A stretch of DNA of 64,000 bases, from contig NZ_JWLK01000001.1 of assembly GCF_000814005.1 (NCBI RefSeq), positions 744,001-808,000 on the forward strand, written 5' to 3'. Each line of letters begins with the position of its first letter. The first letter of the stretch is position 1. Origin of the DNA: Ruegeria sp. ANG-S4 (lineage in GTDB: Bacteria > Pseudomonadota > Alphaproteobacteria > Rhodobacterales > Rhodobacteraceae). The translations under genes were made by a program, and so were the position numbers. Of this stretch, positions 18,787 to 27,484 are shown one piece after another. The notes under the pieces are model-generated. The model made no database searches, was not told where the DNA came from, and worked only from the letters and a program-made list of their open reading frames with translations.

Positions 18787-19454
18787 AAGCAAACAGCGAA
18801 TGGTCACTGTCCGCACCAAACCAACAGTGGTTGAGGCTGGAGTTTGGGCTGTTCTTCGTTGCTGTCCCAATCCTGATCGCCGTCTTGTTCCCACCCGATT
18901 GGATGTTCCCGTCGCTGTTCACGTTTACGGCAATCGGTATCGCGCTGCTGCACTTCACGCCCGGATTTGCATGGGCTGAACTGCGGTACAACTGGCGTAA
19001 CTGGTCGTGGTTGGAGCTTGTCGTTTTTACCGTTCTGATGGCGGGTTTCTGCACGGCATTGGTTTTGATCACCCGACCCGGCGCAGCGTTTTCCCTGCTT
19101 ATCCACCGACCGGAATTGCTGGCCTTCATCTGGGTCGGCTACCCTCTGGCGTCTGCATTGCCGCAAGAATTGTTGTTCCGCTCTCTGTATTTCCGCCGTT
19201 ATCAGGCAATCCTGCCAAGCGGCCGGGCGGCCTATCTGCTGAACGCCGCGCTCTTTTCACTGGCCCATCTGATGTATTGGAGCTGGATCGTCGCGGTCAT
19301 GACCTTTGGCGGCGGGCTGTTGTTTTCGTGGGCCTATCGCAAACGCGGGTCGTTCTTTTACGCCGTTTTGCTGCACGCGATTGCGGGGAATATCATCTTC
19401 GCTGCCGGGCTGGGTGTCTATTTCTACTCGGGCAATGTGCAAAGGCCGTTCTGA
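18783..19454 (+). CDS. CPBP family intramembrane metalloprotease (Abi domain)
   Basis: 223 residues with about six membrane helices. The CPBP motifs appear as [14 protein letters not shown] (motif 1, with Gln in place of the first Glu of EExxxR), FSLAHLMYW (motif 2, catalytic His) and [11 protein letters not shown] (motif 3). Members resemble eukaryotic CAAX prenyl proteases; bacterial substrates are mostly unknown. The TTG start overlapping the aminotransferase stop (TTGA) is chosen because no ATG lies before the first membrane helix in this frame, except far upstream inside the previous gene. Confidence 0.82.
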   Translation: MKANSEWSLSAPNQQWLRLEFGLFFVAVPILIAVLFPPDWMFPSLFTFTAIGIALLHFTPGFAWAELRYNWRNWSWLELVVFTVLMAGFCTALVLITRPGAAFSLLIHRPELLAFIWVGYPLASALPQELLFRSLYFRRYQAILPSGRAAYLLNAALFSLAHLMYWSWIVAVMTFGGGLLFSWAYRKRGSFFYAVLLHAIAGNIIFAAGLGVYFYSGNVQRPF

Positions 19455-19533
19455 CGGCGCGACCTGCCTTGACTTTCCCGGCGCGACGGGGTGTATCGGC
19501 GCGACGAATTCTGCGCCCGAAGGGATAACATCC

Positions 19534-21309
19534 ATGCACGCCTACCGCAGCCACACCTGCGCCGCTCTGACCGCCGCCAATGTCGGTGAAACCGTCCGCC
19601 TGTCCGGCTGGGTGCATCGGGTCCGAGATCACGGCGGCGTGCTGTTCATCGACCTGCGCGACCACTTTGGCGTGACACAGGTTCTGTGCGATGGCGACAG
19701 CGCGGCTTTTGCCGAGTTGGAGAAGGTCCGCTCGGAATGGTGCATTCGTATCGACGGCACCGTCAAGGCGCGTGACCCTGAGTTGGTGAACCCGAAGCTG
19801 CCGACCGGCGAAATCGAGGTTTACGTGCGCGAGCTTGAGGTTCTGGGCGCTGCCGAGGAACTGCCGCTGATGGTCTTCGGCGATCAGGAGTATCCCGAGG
19901 AAACGCGCCTGCGCTATCGCTACCTTGATCTGCGCCGCGAGGTGATGCAGCGCAACATGACCCTGCGCTCGGACGTTGTGGCCTCAATGCGCAAGCGTAT
20001 GTGGGATCAGGGGTTCCGCGAGTACCAAACGCCGATCATCACGGCCTCGTCCCCCGAAGGCGCGCGCGACTTCCTCGTGCCCTCGCGCCTGCATCCGGGC
20101 AAGTTCTACGCGTTGCCGCAGGCCCCGCAGCAGTTCAAACAGCTGATCATGATGTCGGGCTTTGACAAATATTTCCAGATCGCGCCGTGCTTCCGTGATG
20201 AAGACCCACGGGCCGACCGCTCGCCCACCGATTTCTATCAGCTGGACCTTGAGATGTCCTTTGTCGAACAGCAGGACGTTTTCGACACGATCCAGCCCGT
20301 TCTGACTGGCGTGTTCGAAGAGTTCGGCGGTGGCCGCAAGGTGGATCAGGAGTGGCCGCAGATTTCCTACAAGGACGCGGCGCTTTGGTACGGCACCGAC
20401 AAGCCCGACCTGCGGAACCCACTTAAAATGCAAGTGGTCTCGGACCACTTTCGCGGGTCTGGCTTCGCGATTTTCGCGAAGCTGCTGGAGCAGGAAGGTA
20501 CCGAAATTCGCGCCATCCCGGCGCCGTCTGGCGGCAGCCGCAAGTTCTGCGACCGGATGAATGCATTCGCCCAAAAAGAGGGTTTGCCGGGGATGGGCTA
20601 CATCTTCTGGCGCGATCAGGGTGAGGGGATGGAGGCCGCAGGACCGCTCGCCAAGAATATCGGACCCGAACGGACCGAGGCGATCCGGCAGCAGCTGGGT
20701 CTGGGCGTCGGTGACGCGGCGTTCTTCCTCGGCGGCAAGCCGAAGGCCTTTGAAAAGGTTGCGGGTAAAGCGCGTGACGTCATTGGCGAAGAACTGGGCC
20801 TCACCGAGAAAGACCGGTTTGCCTTTGCCTGGATCGTGGATTTCCCGATCTATGAGCAGGATGAAGAGACAGGCGCGATTGATTTTGAGCACAACCCGTT
20901 TTCAATGCCGCAAGGTGGGATGGAGGCGCTGAACGGCAATCCGCTCGACGTGCGCGGTTACCAGTATGACCTTGCCTGTAACGGGTATGAGCTGGTCTCG
21001 GGCGCGATCCGGAACCACAAACCCGAGATCATGCTCAAGGCCTTCGAACTCGCCGGTTATGGCGAGGATGAGGTGAAGTCCCGCTTTGGGGCGCTCTTCA
21101 ATGCGTTCCATTATGGCGCGCCGCCGCATGGGGGCTGTGCTGCAGGGATCGACCGGATCGTGATGCTGCTGGCCGATGAGGCGAACATCCGCGAGGTCAT
21201 GATGTTCCCGATGAACCAACGCGCCGAGGATCTGATGATGGACGCGCCCTCTGACCCGACTTCGGATCAGTTGATGGAACTGGGGCTCAGGCTGATCCCT
21301 CAGGAATAA
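19534..21309 (+). CDS. aspS: Aspartate-tRNA ligase
   Basis: 591 residues, bacterial type. The N-terminal OB anticodon-binding domain begins [20 protein letters not shown] and includes [13 protein letters not shown]; class II motif 2 is visible as [19 protein letters not shown]; the bacterial GAD insertion domain follows; motif 3 is [14 protein letters not shown] near the C-terminus. The ATG at 19534 has AAGGGA 8 bases upstream. Alphaproteobacterial AspRS may be non-discriminating (also charging tRNA-Asn); sequence reading alone does not decide this. A GC-rich stem-loop follows. Confidence 0.98.
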   Translation: MHAYRSHTCAALTAANVGETVRLSGWVHRVRDHGGVLFIDLRDHFGVTQVLCDGDSAAFAELEKVRSEWCIRIDGTVKARDPELVNPKLPTGEIEVYVRELEVLGAAEELPLMVFGDQEYPEETRLRYRYLDLRREVMQRNMTLRSDVVASMRKRMWDQGFREYQTPIITASSPEGARDFLVPSRLHPGKFYALPQAPQQFKQLIMMSGFDKYFQIAPCFRDEDPRADRSPTDFYQLDLEMSFVEQQDVFDTIQPVLTGVFEEFGGGRKVDQEWPQISYKDAALWYGTDKPDLRNPLKMQVVSDHFRGSGFAIFAKLLEQEGTEIRAIPAPSGGSRKFCDRMNAFAQKEGLPGMGYIFWRDQGEGMEAAGPLAKNIGPERTEAIRQQLGLGVGDAAFFLGGKPKAFEKVAGKARDVIGEELGLTEKDRFAFAWIVDFPIYEQDEETGAIDFEHNPFSMPQGGMEALNGNPLDVRGYQYDLACNGYELVSGAIRNHKPEIMLKAFELAGYGEDEVKSRFGALFNAFHYGAPPHGGCAAGIDRIVMLLADEANIREVMMFPMNQRAEDLMMDAPSDPTSDQLMELGLRLIPQE

Positions 21310-21314
21310 ACGCG

Positions 21315-21340
21315 GACCGCCCCGGCGCGGGCGGTCGTTT
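21315..21340 (+). terminator. Stem-loop after aspS
   Basis: A perfect 8-bp stem GACCGCCC/GGGCGGTC with a 6-base loop (21315-21336) is followed by GTTT only, so it is a weak intrinsic terminator or an mRNA end-protecting hairpin. Confidence 0.6.
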
Positions 21341-21361
21341 GATGAACAGACCGGGGCGGCG

Positions 21362-21487
21362 CTATTTGGAAACCAGATATGCGCCGCTTTTTCGGCGGCT
21401 TGTCCGAATTTTCCTGGCCGTGCGTCGCGTCCGCAGATACATCCAAATGCAAAGCAGCGACGCAGTAATGAAGTAGGCAATTTCCAT
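21362..21487 (-). CDS. 41-residue single-pass membrane peptide
   Basis: The peptide starts MEIAYFITASLLCIWMYL, one hydrophobic helix of about 17 residues, then a strongly basic tail rich in Arg/Lys/Thr/Ser. An AGGAGG ribosome-binding site lies about 9 bases before the ATG, overlapping the end of the response regulator gene, whose stop is one base away. This strong RBS and tight spacing argue for real translation. No family is recognised. It could anchor or modulate the regulator, but that is a guess from position. Confidence 0.6.
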   Translation of the reverse strand: MEIAYFITASLLCIWMYLRTRRTARKIRTSRRKSGAYLVSK

Positions 21488-21488
21488 G

Positions 21489-22205
21489 TCAGATCGCCTC
21501 CTGCTGCTGTAGGCGGAACTGCACCAAACCGGCGACTCTGGCGGCTTGCGCGGTGACCGGTGCGCCCTGCTCCCGCGATGTCGCCAATTGCCGTGCAGCT
21601 TCTGCCAGAACGGTGTCCTCTGCATCGCGTGCCACGCCGCTCAGGAATTGGACTACGTAATCCAGCGTTCGTTGATCCGTGGGACCTGCCAGCACATCGG
21701 CGATGTGGGCCATATCGTCCTGATACGCCATCGGGTCTGGATGAACGGTATCATCTTGCACAGCTTCCAAACCGCTTGGCCGCCGGTCTTCGGGCAATAG
21801 TTGCAGTATGGTCGACTGAAAATAGGCCAAGGATGTCATTGGTTTGGCCAGAAACCCATCGGCACCGGCATTGAATGCCAGAGCCTCGGCCCCGTCATCG
21901 CCGGACAGGCCCAAAATGGCGTCGATTCTTGGCACCTCTTGCGTCAGTTCGGCGATCAAATCCGCACCAGAGCCGTCGGGCAAGCCCATGTCCACAATGA
22001 TAACCGACGGTCGATAAATTTGAAGATGCCGCCGGGCCGATGTCAGGCAGTCCGCCCGCCTGATCCGGGCACCGCTATGCAGACACATCAGTCGGATTGC
22101 ATCGCAGGCGTAGCGGCTGTCCTCGACAACAAGGATCGTCTGACCCAGCAGCGGGCGCAGTCTTGTGGGCGAAGGATAAGGGGCGAATGGTCCCGAATCG
22201 TCCAT
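21489..22205 (-). CDS. Response regulator receiver protein with unknown helical C-terminus
   Basis: 238 residues. The receiver domain (about 22-140) has acidic pocket residues Glu28-Asp29, phospho-acceptor Asp72 (IIVDMGLPDGSG) and Lys121 (FLAKPM). The remaining 100 or so residues are helical, ending in a Gln-rich tail, with no recognisable DNA-binding or enzymatic domain. The start at 22205 has AGGAG 8 bases upstream; an ATG at 22226 lacks one. No histidine kinase is adjacent, so it is an orphan regulator, followed by a tiny membrane peptide gene. Confidence 0.85.
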   Translation of the reverse strand: MDDSGPFAPYPSPTRLRPLLGQTILVVEDSRYACDAIRLMCLHSGARIRRADCLTSARRHLQIYRPSVIIVDMGLPDGSGADLIAELTQEVPRIDAILGLSGDDGAEALAFNAGADGFLAKPMTSLAYFQSTILQLLPEDRRPSGLEAVQDDTVHPDPMAYQDDMAHIADVLAGPTDQRTLDYVVQFLSGVARDAEDTVLAEAARQLATSREQGAPVTAQAARVAGLVQFRLQQQEAI

Positions 22206-22340
22206 GGCAGAACTCCTAATCAGCATGAGCTTTAGGCTAGGAACTCCTGGCTAACACCGGGTTAACGGGCAATTTGGCGCACTTGCCCTTTGATCGGACA
22301 GCCCCCATAACCGCTGCAACGCAGAACGCAGGAGCTTTTT

Positions 22341-22745
22341 ATGATCGGTCGTCTGAACCACGTCGCCATTGCCGTCCCGGACCTCGAGGCCGCATCGGCC
22401 CAATACCGCAGCGCGCTGGGCGCCAAGGTTGGTGCGCCACAGGACGAACCCGATCATGGCGTGACAGTCGTTTTCATTGAATTGCCGAACACCAAGATCG
22501 AATTGTTGTACCCGCTGGGCGACGACAGTCCGATCAACGGATTTTTGGAAAAGAACCCGGCGGGTGGCATTCACCATGTCTGCTATGAAGTCGAGGACAT
22601 TATCGCCGCGCGGGATCACCTGAAGGAAACCGGAGCGCGCGTTCTTGGTTCCGGCGAGCCCAAAATCGGCGCGCACGGTAAGCCGGTTCTGTTTCTGCAT
22701 CCCAAGGACTTCAACGGTTGCCTCGTTGAATTGGAACAGGTCTGA
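22341..22745 (+). CDS. mce: Methylmalonyl-CoA epimerase
   Basis: 134 residues of the VOC fold: IGRLNHVAIAVPDLEAAS at the start, then IELLYPLGDDSPINGFLEKN and GGIHHVCYEVEDI, ending FLHPKDFNGCLVELEQ. The metal ligands His7, His and Glu are in place. It interconverts (S)- and (R)-methylmalonyl-CoA, needed for propionyl-CoA use through the methylmalonyl or ethylmalonyl-CoA pathways. The next gene is DUF1467, a pairing repeatedly seen in Rhodobacterales. Confidence 0.95.
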   Translation: MIGRLNHVAIAVPDLEAASAQYRSALGAKVGAPQDEPDHGVTVVFIELPNTKIELLYPLGDDSPINGFLEKNPAGGIHHVCYEVEDIIAARDHLKETGARVLGSGEPKIGAHGKPVLFLHPKDFNGCLVELEQV

Positions 22746-22754
22746 GGCCCCGCA

Positions 22755-23030
22755 ATGACGATAACTGCCGCTCTGGTCCTGTTCGCCGTTATCTGGTTTC
22801 TGACGCTACTGGTTGTCTTGCCCGTGCGGATCAAAACGCAGGGAGATCTGGGCGACATTGTTCCCGGAACCCATGCAGGCGCCCCGGAAGTGCATCACAT
22901 GAAGAAAAAGCTCTGGATAACCACAGGAATTTCATTCGTTCTGTGGGCGATCATCGCCGGAGTCATCATTTCGGGTCTGATCTCGGTGCGTGATTTTGAT
23001 TGGCTCAACCAGCTTGAACCGCGTGTTTAG
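22755..23030 (+). CDS. DUF1467 family membrane protein
   Basis: 91 residues with two membrane helices (about 4-24 and 52-74) separated by a polar loop containing PVRIKTQGDLGDIVPGTHAGAP, the conserved DUF1467 segment. The function is unknown. It starts 9 bases after mce and is almost certainly co-transcribed with it; the enzyme link has not been explained. Confidence 0.88.
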   Translation: MTITAALVLFAVIWFLTLLVVLPVRIKTQGDLGDIVPGTHAGAPEVHHMKKKLWITTGISFVLWAIIAGVIISGLISVRDFDWLNQLEPRV

Positions 23031-23033
23031 TCA

Positions 23034-23732
23034 TCAAGGCCTGTCGCCCGACAGATTGTGATAGATATGGGTGAACGTGGCGGCACCCAGGATCGGGATC
23101 ACAAGGTTAACAAGTGGCACCGACAGCGGAATAGCCATGAGCGTACCCGCGACCCAGATCGTCGTGGCATGTTTTGCCCGCAGTTTTCGCGCACCCGCAC
23201 GCCCTAACCGCCGCATCGCTGCAAGGGTGAAGTATTCCCGCCCCAGCAAAAACCCGTTCATGGCCCAGAAAATGAAGGGTGCCAGCGGCGTGAAGATGAC
23301 ATACAGGATCAACGCCAGAAGGTTGGCGACGATCAACACGCCAAGAAAACTCAGCGAGTCCCACAACGCGTCTGCAAACGGGACGGGTGGCACTTGTGGC
23401 AAGCTTGGATAATGCTTGTCTTCGACTGCCTGCGCGACCTCGTCCAGAAACAAAGATGTTATGGCCGAAGCCACTGGAACCATCAGAAAAACGGGCAAGA
23501 TCAAAACGAGGAATATGCCGGAGTAATTCAACACATCGTTGAGCCAGGGAACTGGTCCGACGAAAGGTAACGAGATTTCAGTCCCTGACAAAGCGTTGAT
23601 CAGCCAGATCGCGCCCGCGCAGGTCAAAATCAGCAGGATCACAGTCAGGCCCACGCCGCGCAGCAGAACCGACCGAAATCTGGGATCACCAATCTGGCCG
23701 AGGGCCGCGAAAAACGCGTTGAGTACGGTCAT
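23034..23732 (-). CDS. EI24/CysZ-like membrane protein
   Basis: 232 residues with about five hydrophobic segments and the family's central FLLGREYFTLAAMRR and RAKHATTIWVAG. The family includes CysZ (sulfate uptake) and eukaryotic EI24; this member cannot be assigned a substrate from sequence. The start at 23732 forms an ATGA overlap with the nitroreductase stop, preferred over an ATG 12 bases upstream. It converges on DUF1467 with 3 bases between stops. Confidence 0.85.
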   Translation of the reverse strand: MTVLNAFFAALGQIGDPRFRSVLLRGVGLTVILLILTCAGAIWLINALSGTEISLPFVGPVPWLNDVLNYSGIFLVLILPVFLMVPVASAITSLFLDEVAQAVEDKHYPSLPQVPPVPFADALWDSLSFLGVLIVANLLALILYVIFTPLAPFIFWAMNGFLLGREYFTLAAMRRLGRAGARKLRAKHATTIWVAGTLMAIPLSVPLVNLVIPILGAATFTHIYHNLSGDRP

Positions 23733-24307
23733 TCCGAAACCCATTGCGTCAGCGACGCAACATCAGGCCTTGGGCGTTCCGGCGGGGCCACCTTTTCCGT
23801 CGCGATGTAGATGAAACCCGCCACACGCTCATTCTCATCAAGACCCAGCGCCTGTTCACAGAATTCCCGATCGTGCGATTGCCAGCCCGACAACCAATTT
23901 GCGCCCCAGCCTGCCGCCAGCGCGGCGTTCAACAGCGCAAGACAGACGGCCCCAGCGGAATAGGTCTGTTCGATCGCGGGCACTTTTTCCGATGTCTTTT
24001 GGACTTCGATAACGGCAACGGCCAGTTGCCCCAAATCGAACTGACTGCGTGCTTTGGTAATTTCTTCTTCGGTCTTGCCCAAAACCCGGGCGCGTTCTTC
24101 GGTCAAATCCGCCAGTCGTGGCATCGCCCCTTTTTCGAGTACGATAAAGCGCCACGGCTCCAGCTTTCCATGATCCGGGCTGCGCGCAGCGGCGGTCAAC
24201 AGGGGCAACAGTTCCTTACGCGACGGGGCAGGGCCAACCAATGTCTTTGCCGGTCGCGAACGGCGCGCCAGCAGAAATTCCAGTGCTGCGGGGTTTTTGA
24301 GGGACAT
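23729..24307 (-). CDS. Nitroreductase family protein (FMN-dependent)
   Basis: 192 residues. The N-terminal FLLARRSRPAKTL contains the family's R-R-S, followed by TAAARSPDHGKLEPWRFIVL (flavin contacts) and the C-terminal AGFIYIATEKVAPPERPRP. This is the YdjA-like short group. The substrate is unknown; NAD(P)H-dependent reduction of nitro or quinone compounds is the family activity. It is translationally coupled with the downstream EI24 gene by a 4-base overlap. Confidence 0.9.
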   Translation of the reverse strand: MSLKNPAALEFLLARRSRPAKTLVGPAPSRKELLPLLTAAARSPDHGKLEPWRFIVLEKGAMPRLADLTEERARVLGKTEEEITKARSQFDLGQLAVAVIEVQKTSEKVPAIEQTYSAGAVCLALLNAALAAGWGANWLSGWQSHDREFCEQALGLDENERVAGFIYIATEKVAPPERPRPDVASLTQWVSE

Positions 24308-24456
24308 ATGTTAACTCTCTTCACATGGGCCGAGTTCTATCTCGTCCCTGGACGGGCAGTTTTCAAGGGCGAACTGAATGGATTGGCAGTACAAAATCAA
24401 TCGCAATCGCCAAGACGGGGATATGGTCGCAGTTCGGGCAGGAGCCGGTGGCGCGC

Positions 24457-24705
24457 CTACGAGTCCTGACGGTCGGATTCCCGAATCTGGTAGACGCCTT
24501 CGGGCAGGTCCAGTGCCGCTGCAAGATCGCGGATTTGTTCTGGTGACAGGGTTATCTTTTGTATCTTGTCGGATCTCGGGTCCAATTGTTCCAACGTCAC
24601 ACACTCGGCAAAGCTGTTGATAACAATGTCCTCTTGCAAAGGCTTGGGGCCTTCGTCCACCAACGTGATAACCGTCGCGTCGAATTCATGCTCAATCGAA
24701 AACAT
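24457..24705 (-). CDS. Small acidic hypothetical protein
   Basis: 82 residues, no recognised family. It starts MFSIEHEFDATVITLVDEG and contains a helical LSPEQIRDLAAALDLPEGVYQIRE. The ATG at 24705 has GGTGG 4 bases upstream; longer in-frame extensions to 25068 run antisense through the neighbouring protease gene and look unreal. It is divergent from the M48 lipoprotein gene with 121 bases between. Confidence 0.7.
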   Translation of the reverse strand: MFSIEHEFDATVITLVDEGPKPLQEDIVINSFAECVTLEQLDPRSDKIQKITLSPEQIRDLAAALDLPEGVYQIRESDRQDS

Positions 24706-24826
24706 GCCACCACAGTGCAGGGCAGCGCAGCTAATTGCAACCCGTTCTCGGGCAATTCCGAGGTGGCCCAGCAATGATTGCCGCGCTATGGTTGCCTGCC
24801 GGCAAGACTGATGGAAAGGATATGGA

Positions 24827-25531
24827 ATGCGCCGTCTCGCCCTGATGCTGGTTCTGTTTCTGGCGGCGTGTGACAGCTCGTCTGTCGTCGTTATTCCGGC
24901 GGCCAACTGGGCCCCGACGTCGCCAGACCTGCGCGCTGTTGCGCCGGCCTTCAAGCAGGTCAGTACTGCGGTGGGTGACGCGTCTCGTGCAGAATGCAAA
25001 CGGCGCACCCGCGCGGTGAACTGCGATTTTGTCATTCTGGTCGATCTCGATCCGCGTGCGCCTGCCAACGCGTTTCAAACCCTTGATGAAAACGGTCGAC
25101 CGCTGATCATCTTCACCCAGTCGATGATCCTGTCCACGCAGAACCCTGATGAGATGGCGTTTGTCATGGGGCATGAAGCCGCGCATCATGTTTTGGGGCA
25201 TATTGCCCGTCAGGCCGAAAACGCGAAGGAGGGTGCCCGCATTTTCGGTGATCTGGCCCGAAAGCAGGGCGAGGACGCAGCCGGAGTGGAACGCGCGCAG
25301 GAAATTGGGGCCGAAGTCGGGGCACAGTATTATTCCCGGGCGTTTGAGTTGGAAGCGGACCAACTTGGCACCGTCATCACCAACTCTGCCGGATACAACC
25401 CATTGGTCGGGGCCGAGTTCTTTCAGCGGATCCCTGATCCCGGCGACCGGTTCCTTGCATCGCATCCGCCCAATGCCGAACGGGTACAGGCCGTTCTTCA
25501 AACTGCGTCCGAGCTGGGTTTGACGCGATGA
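24827..25531 (+). CDS. M48 family metallopeptidase, lipoprotein
   Basis: 234 residues. An N-terminal lipoprotein signal ends at the lipobox LAAC (Cys15). The zinc motif is HEAAHH (His116, Glu117, His120), and Glu174 in the E-x-x-A-D block FELEADQLG would be the third ligand. It is a periplasmic, membrane-anchored protease of the LoiP/YcaL/BepA kind, probably in envelope quality control. Its stop overlaps the next gene by 4 bases. Confidence 0.93.
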   Translation: MRRLALMLVLFLAACDSSSVVVIPAANWAPTSPDLRAVAPAFKQVSTAVGDASRAECKRRTRAVNCDFVILVDLDPRAPANAFQTLDENGRPLIIFTQSMILSTQNPDEMAFVMGHEAAHHVLGHIARQAENAKEGARIFGDLARKQGEDAAGVERAQEIGAEVGAQYYSRAFELEADQLGTVITNSAGYNPLVGAEFFQRIPDPGDRFLASHPPNAERVQAVLQTASELGLTR

Positions 25532-25896
25532 GCGATTTGACCCGATTGGGTGTTGTTCTGACCGACCGGGGGTCAAGATACGCGGTTTCAGGTGGAATTG
25601 TCAGCAGCCGCAAGGACGTCGACGCGTTGTTGGCTGACCTGAAGTCCGATAAGTCTTATGCCAAGGCAACCCACAACACCTGGGCGGCGGTTTTGCCGAC
25701 CGGCGCGCTCAAGGCGGACGATGGCGAGTCGGGCGCGGGCATGGTCATTCTAAGGATGATGGAACGGGCGGGGATTTCCAACCACGTGATCATCGTGACG
25801 CGTTGGTACGGCGGCAAGAAGCTGGGCGGTGACAGGTTTCGACGTGTTCAGGACGCGACGCGGGATTATCTGGACCACTTGGAGACTGGGCTTTGA
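25528..25896 (+). CDS. UPF0029 / YigZ-like (IMPACT N-terminal domain) protein, single-domain
   Basis: 122 residues carrying only the N-terminal UPF0029 fold: SSRKDVDALLADLKSDKSYA, then ATHNTWAAVLPTG, DDGESGAGMVILRMM and RWYGGKKLGGDRF. Classical YigZ (about 200 residues) also has a C-terminal DUF1949 domain, missing here. The function is unclear; eukaryotic IMPACT regulates the translation kinase Gcn2. It overlaps the M48 gene by 4 bases. Confidence 0.88.
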   Translation: MSDLTRLGVVLTDRGSRYAVSGGIVSSRKDVDALLADLKSDKSYAKATHNTWAAVLPTGALKADDGESGAGMVILRMMERAGISNHVIIVTRWYGGKKLGGDRFRRVQDATRDYLDHLETGL

Positions 25897-25965
25897 CCTA
25901 AATCAAAGGCGCGCGGCTTTTGCCCCGGTACCGTTTCGCCCATGGCGACACGGAAAGGACCTCGG

Positions 25966-26217
25966 ATGCCTGACCTTAAAAAACTGAAGCACCACGCCGG
26001 TCTTGTCGATCTGATGGCGCAGAATCTTGGTGTCGATTTGCAGGAGGCCGCGATTGCCGGGGCACTCGAGATTGATGACATTTCCGAGGCTGTGTTGCGA
26101 TGCACGAAGTGTGCCAATCCGGGCCATTGTGAATCCCTTCTGGGGCAACCCAGCCCGCCTCGGAACGCGCCGGAGTATTGCAGAAACCGGGATTTACTGA
26201 ACAGGCTACGTCCCTAA
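25966..26217 (+). CDS. DUF6455 family protein
   Basis: 83 residues. The C-terminal cysteine pattern CTKCANPGHCESLL followed by APEYCRNRDLLNRL is the DUF6455 signature, a small family common in Rhodobacterales with no known function; four Cys could bind a metal. The ATG at 25966 has AAAGGA 8 bases upstream and is preferred over 25942. Confidence 0.82.
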   Translation: MPDLKKLKHHAGLVDLMAQNLGVDLQEAAIAGALEIDDISEAVLRCTKCANPGHCESLLGQPSPPRNAPEYCRNRDLLNRLRP

Positions 26218-26345
26218 AGCCAGAGATTCGTGCCCCCATTTTCGGCTACATCAACCAGCCCAGGCAGCCTTCCGCCAGCTTCAGACCGAATCTGAACGGG
26301 CCAAATTTGCAGGCGATGAAACAGGGCAGAACCGGCTGGGCAGGC

Positions 26346-26588
26346 TCAGAGCTTGGCGTGGCTACCGTCGCAGAGTGGCGGATTTCCGCAGTGTTTGCAG
26401 CCACAAAAGAAGACTTTCTTGGTGGCGTCAGCTGTGTATTTCACGGGCTCAAACCCGGTGTCTTTGTGGGAACCGTCGCAAAACGGCTGTCGTTTGGATT
26501 TTCCGCACGCACACCAGAAATAGGACTTACCTTCGACAACTTCGACAGGATATGGGGTTTTCTGGGCAATCACCGGGGCTTGTGACAT
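26346..26588 (-). CDS. CDGSH iron-sulfur domain protein, tandem motif
   Basis: 80 residues with two CDGSH modules: CACGKSKRQPFCDGSH and CGCKHCGNPPLCDGSH. Each has the C-x-C-x(n)-C-x(2)-(S)-H ligand set that binds a 2Fe-2S cluster, so the protein probably holds two clusters and is soluble. Roles proposed for the family are redox sensing or cluster transfer. It stands alone on the reverse strand. The start at 26588 fits the usual N-terminus; an ATG at 26660 adds 24 unlikely residues. Confidence 0.9.
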   Translation of the reverse strand: MSQAPVIAQKTPYPVEVVEGKSYFWCACGKSKRQPFCDGSHKDTGFEPVKYTADATKKVFFCGCKHCGNPPLCDGSHAKL

Positions 26589-26817
26589 GTGGCTACTCCG
26601 TCTTTGGCTGATGTCAGTAGCAGAGCCTAAGGCGATGCCTAAAAATTGGTAGCGTTTCACGTCCGCTTTGACCGGTCCAATTGCCGATACAGCGTGCTTT
26701 CGCCAGTAATCACGACCTCGTGATCAACGCTGTTGCCAGAGCGTCTTCTTGCGCCTATCCTGATCGCGGCCCCGAAAAACTGGGCAATATCAGAAAAGTA
26801 ATAGAGGACTGACGGAC

Positions 26818-27006
26818 ATGAAACTCAAACTCGCTGCTATCTGTGCCACGGCATTTGTACTGACCGCTTGCTCGCAGCAGGAAGAGCCGACCCCGGTTTT
26901 TATCACCCCTGAATACGACAAATACGGCACGCCAAGCTGCCCGGCTGGTTATGACCTGGCCACGACAGAAGCTGGCCAGACAGTTTGTAACCCGGTCACA
27001 CAGTAA
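26818..27006 (+). CDS. Small lipoprotein
   Basis: 62 residues with signal MKLKLAAICATAFVLTAC ending at lipobox LTAC (Cys18). The mature part of about 45 residues has two further cysteines (SCPAGYD and VCNPV) that could form a disulfide. The function is unknown. A clear intrinsic terminator follows at 27056-27081. Confidence 0.82.
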   Translation: MKLKLAAICATAFVLTACSQQEEPTPVFITPEYDKYGTPSCPAGYDLATTEAGQTVCNPVTQ

Positions 27007-27055
27007 AGGTTTCGCAGGCGCTCCTGTTGCGGGGCGCCTGCATTCGCCAGACAGG

Positions 27056-27081
27056 AAAAGCCGCCCGATGGGCGGTTTTTT
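27056..27081 (+). terminator. Rho-independent terminator after the small lipoprotein
   Basis: The stem is CCGCCC (27061-27066) / GGGCGG (27070-27075) with a 3-base loop, extended by G-T and A-T pairs, followed by six T residues (27076-27081). A preceding smaller GC hairpin lies at about 27016-27038. Confidence 0.88.
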
Positions 27082-27119
27082 CTTCGCCGCCCCACGAACC
27101 GGAAACACCGAGGTGCTGA

Positions 27120-27476
27120 ATGCGCAATTTCTTTGTCCGTCTGCGCGACCGCACCGTCTGGAGTTGGCAGGGACTGGCTGACACCTACCGGGAAGAATAT
27201 TCGTTCCGGGCCTGGGTATGGGCAAATGCGATCTCGCTTGCATTGGCGATCTGGTTGCCGCTGAGTGGAAGCGCCAGAGTTTTGATCATTGTTCTGGGTG
27301 TTCTGGTCTTGGTGGCCGAGCTGTTTAACACAGCGATCGAGCGCGCGGTTGATCACACTTCGACGGATCAACACCCCTTGGCCGGTCAGGCGAAAGATGC
27401 CGCAAGTGCAGCAGTTGCATTGACCGCGATCGCCGCCGGAGTAGCATGGGTCGGGGCATTGATCAGCCTGATCTGA
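27120..27476 (+). CDS. dgkA: Diacylglycerol kinase
   Basis: 118 residues and three membrane helices. It phosphorylates diacylglycerol to phosphatidate in the inner membrane, recycling lipid left by envelope glucan synthesis. Motif marks are GLADTYREEYSFR at the N-terminal amphipathic helix, ELFNTAIERAVDH (catalytic region) and KDAASAAV. It converges on rimO with 8 bases between the stops. Confidence 0.95.
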   Translation: MRNFFVRLRDRTVWSWQGLADTYREEYSFRAWVWANAISLALAIWLPLSGSARVLIIVLGVLVLVAELFNTAIERAVDHTSTDQHPLAGQAKDAASAAVALTAIAAGVAWVGALISLI

Positions 27477-27484
27477 CCCATCGC

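Noticed and set aside
24308-24469. 53-codon + strand frame abutting the nitroreductase start
   Set aside because: There is no RBS: its upstream bases are the nitroreductase start region. It overlaps the end of the 24457 gene and shows no domain.
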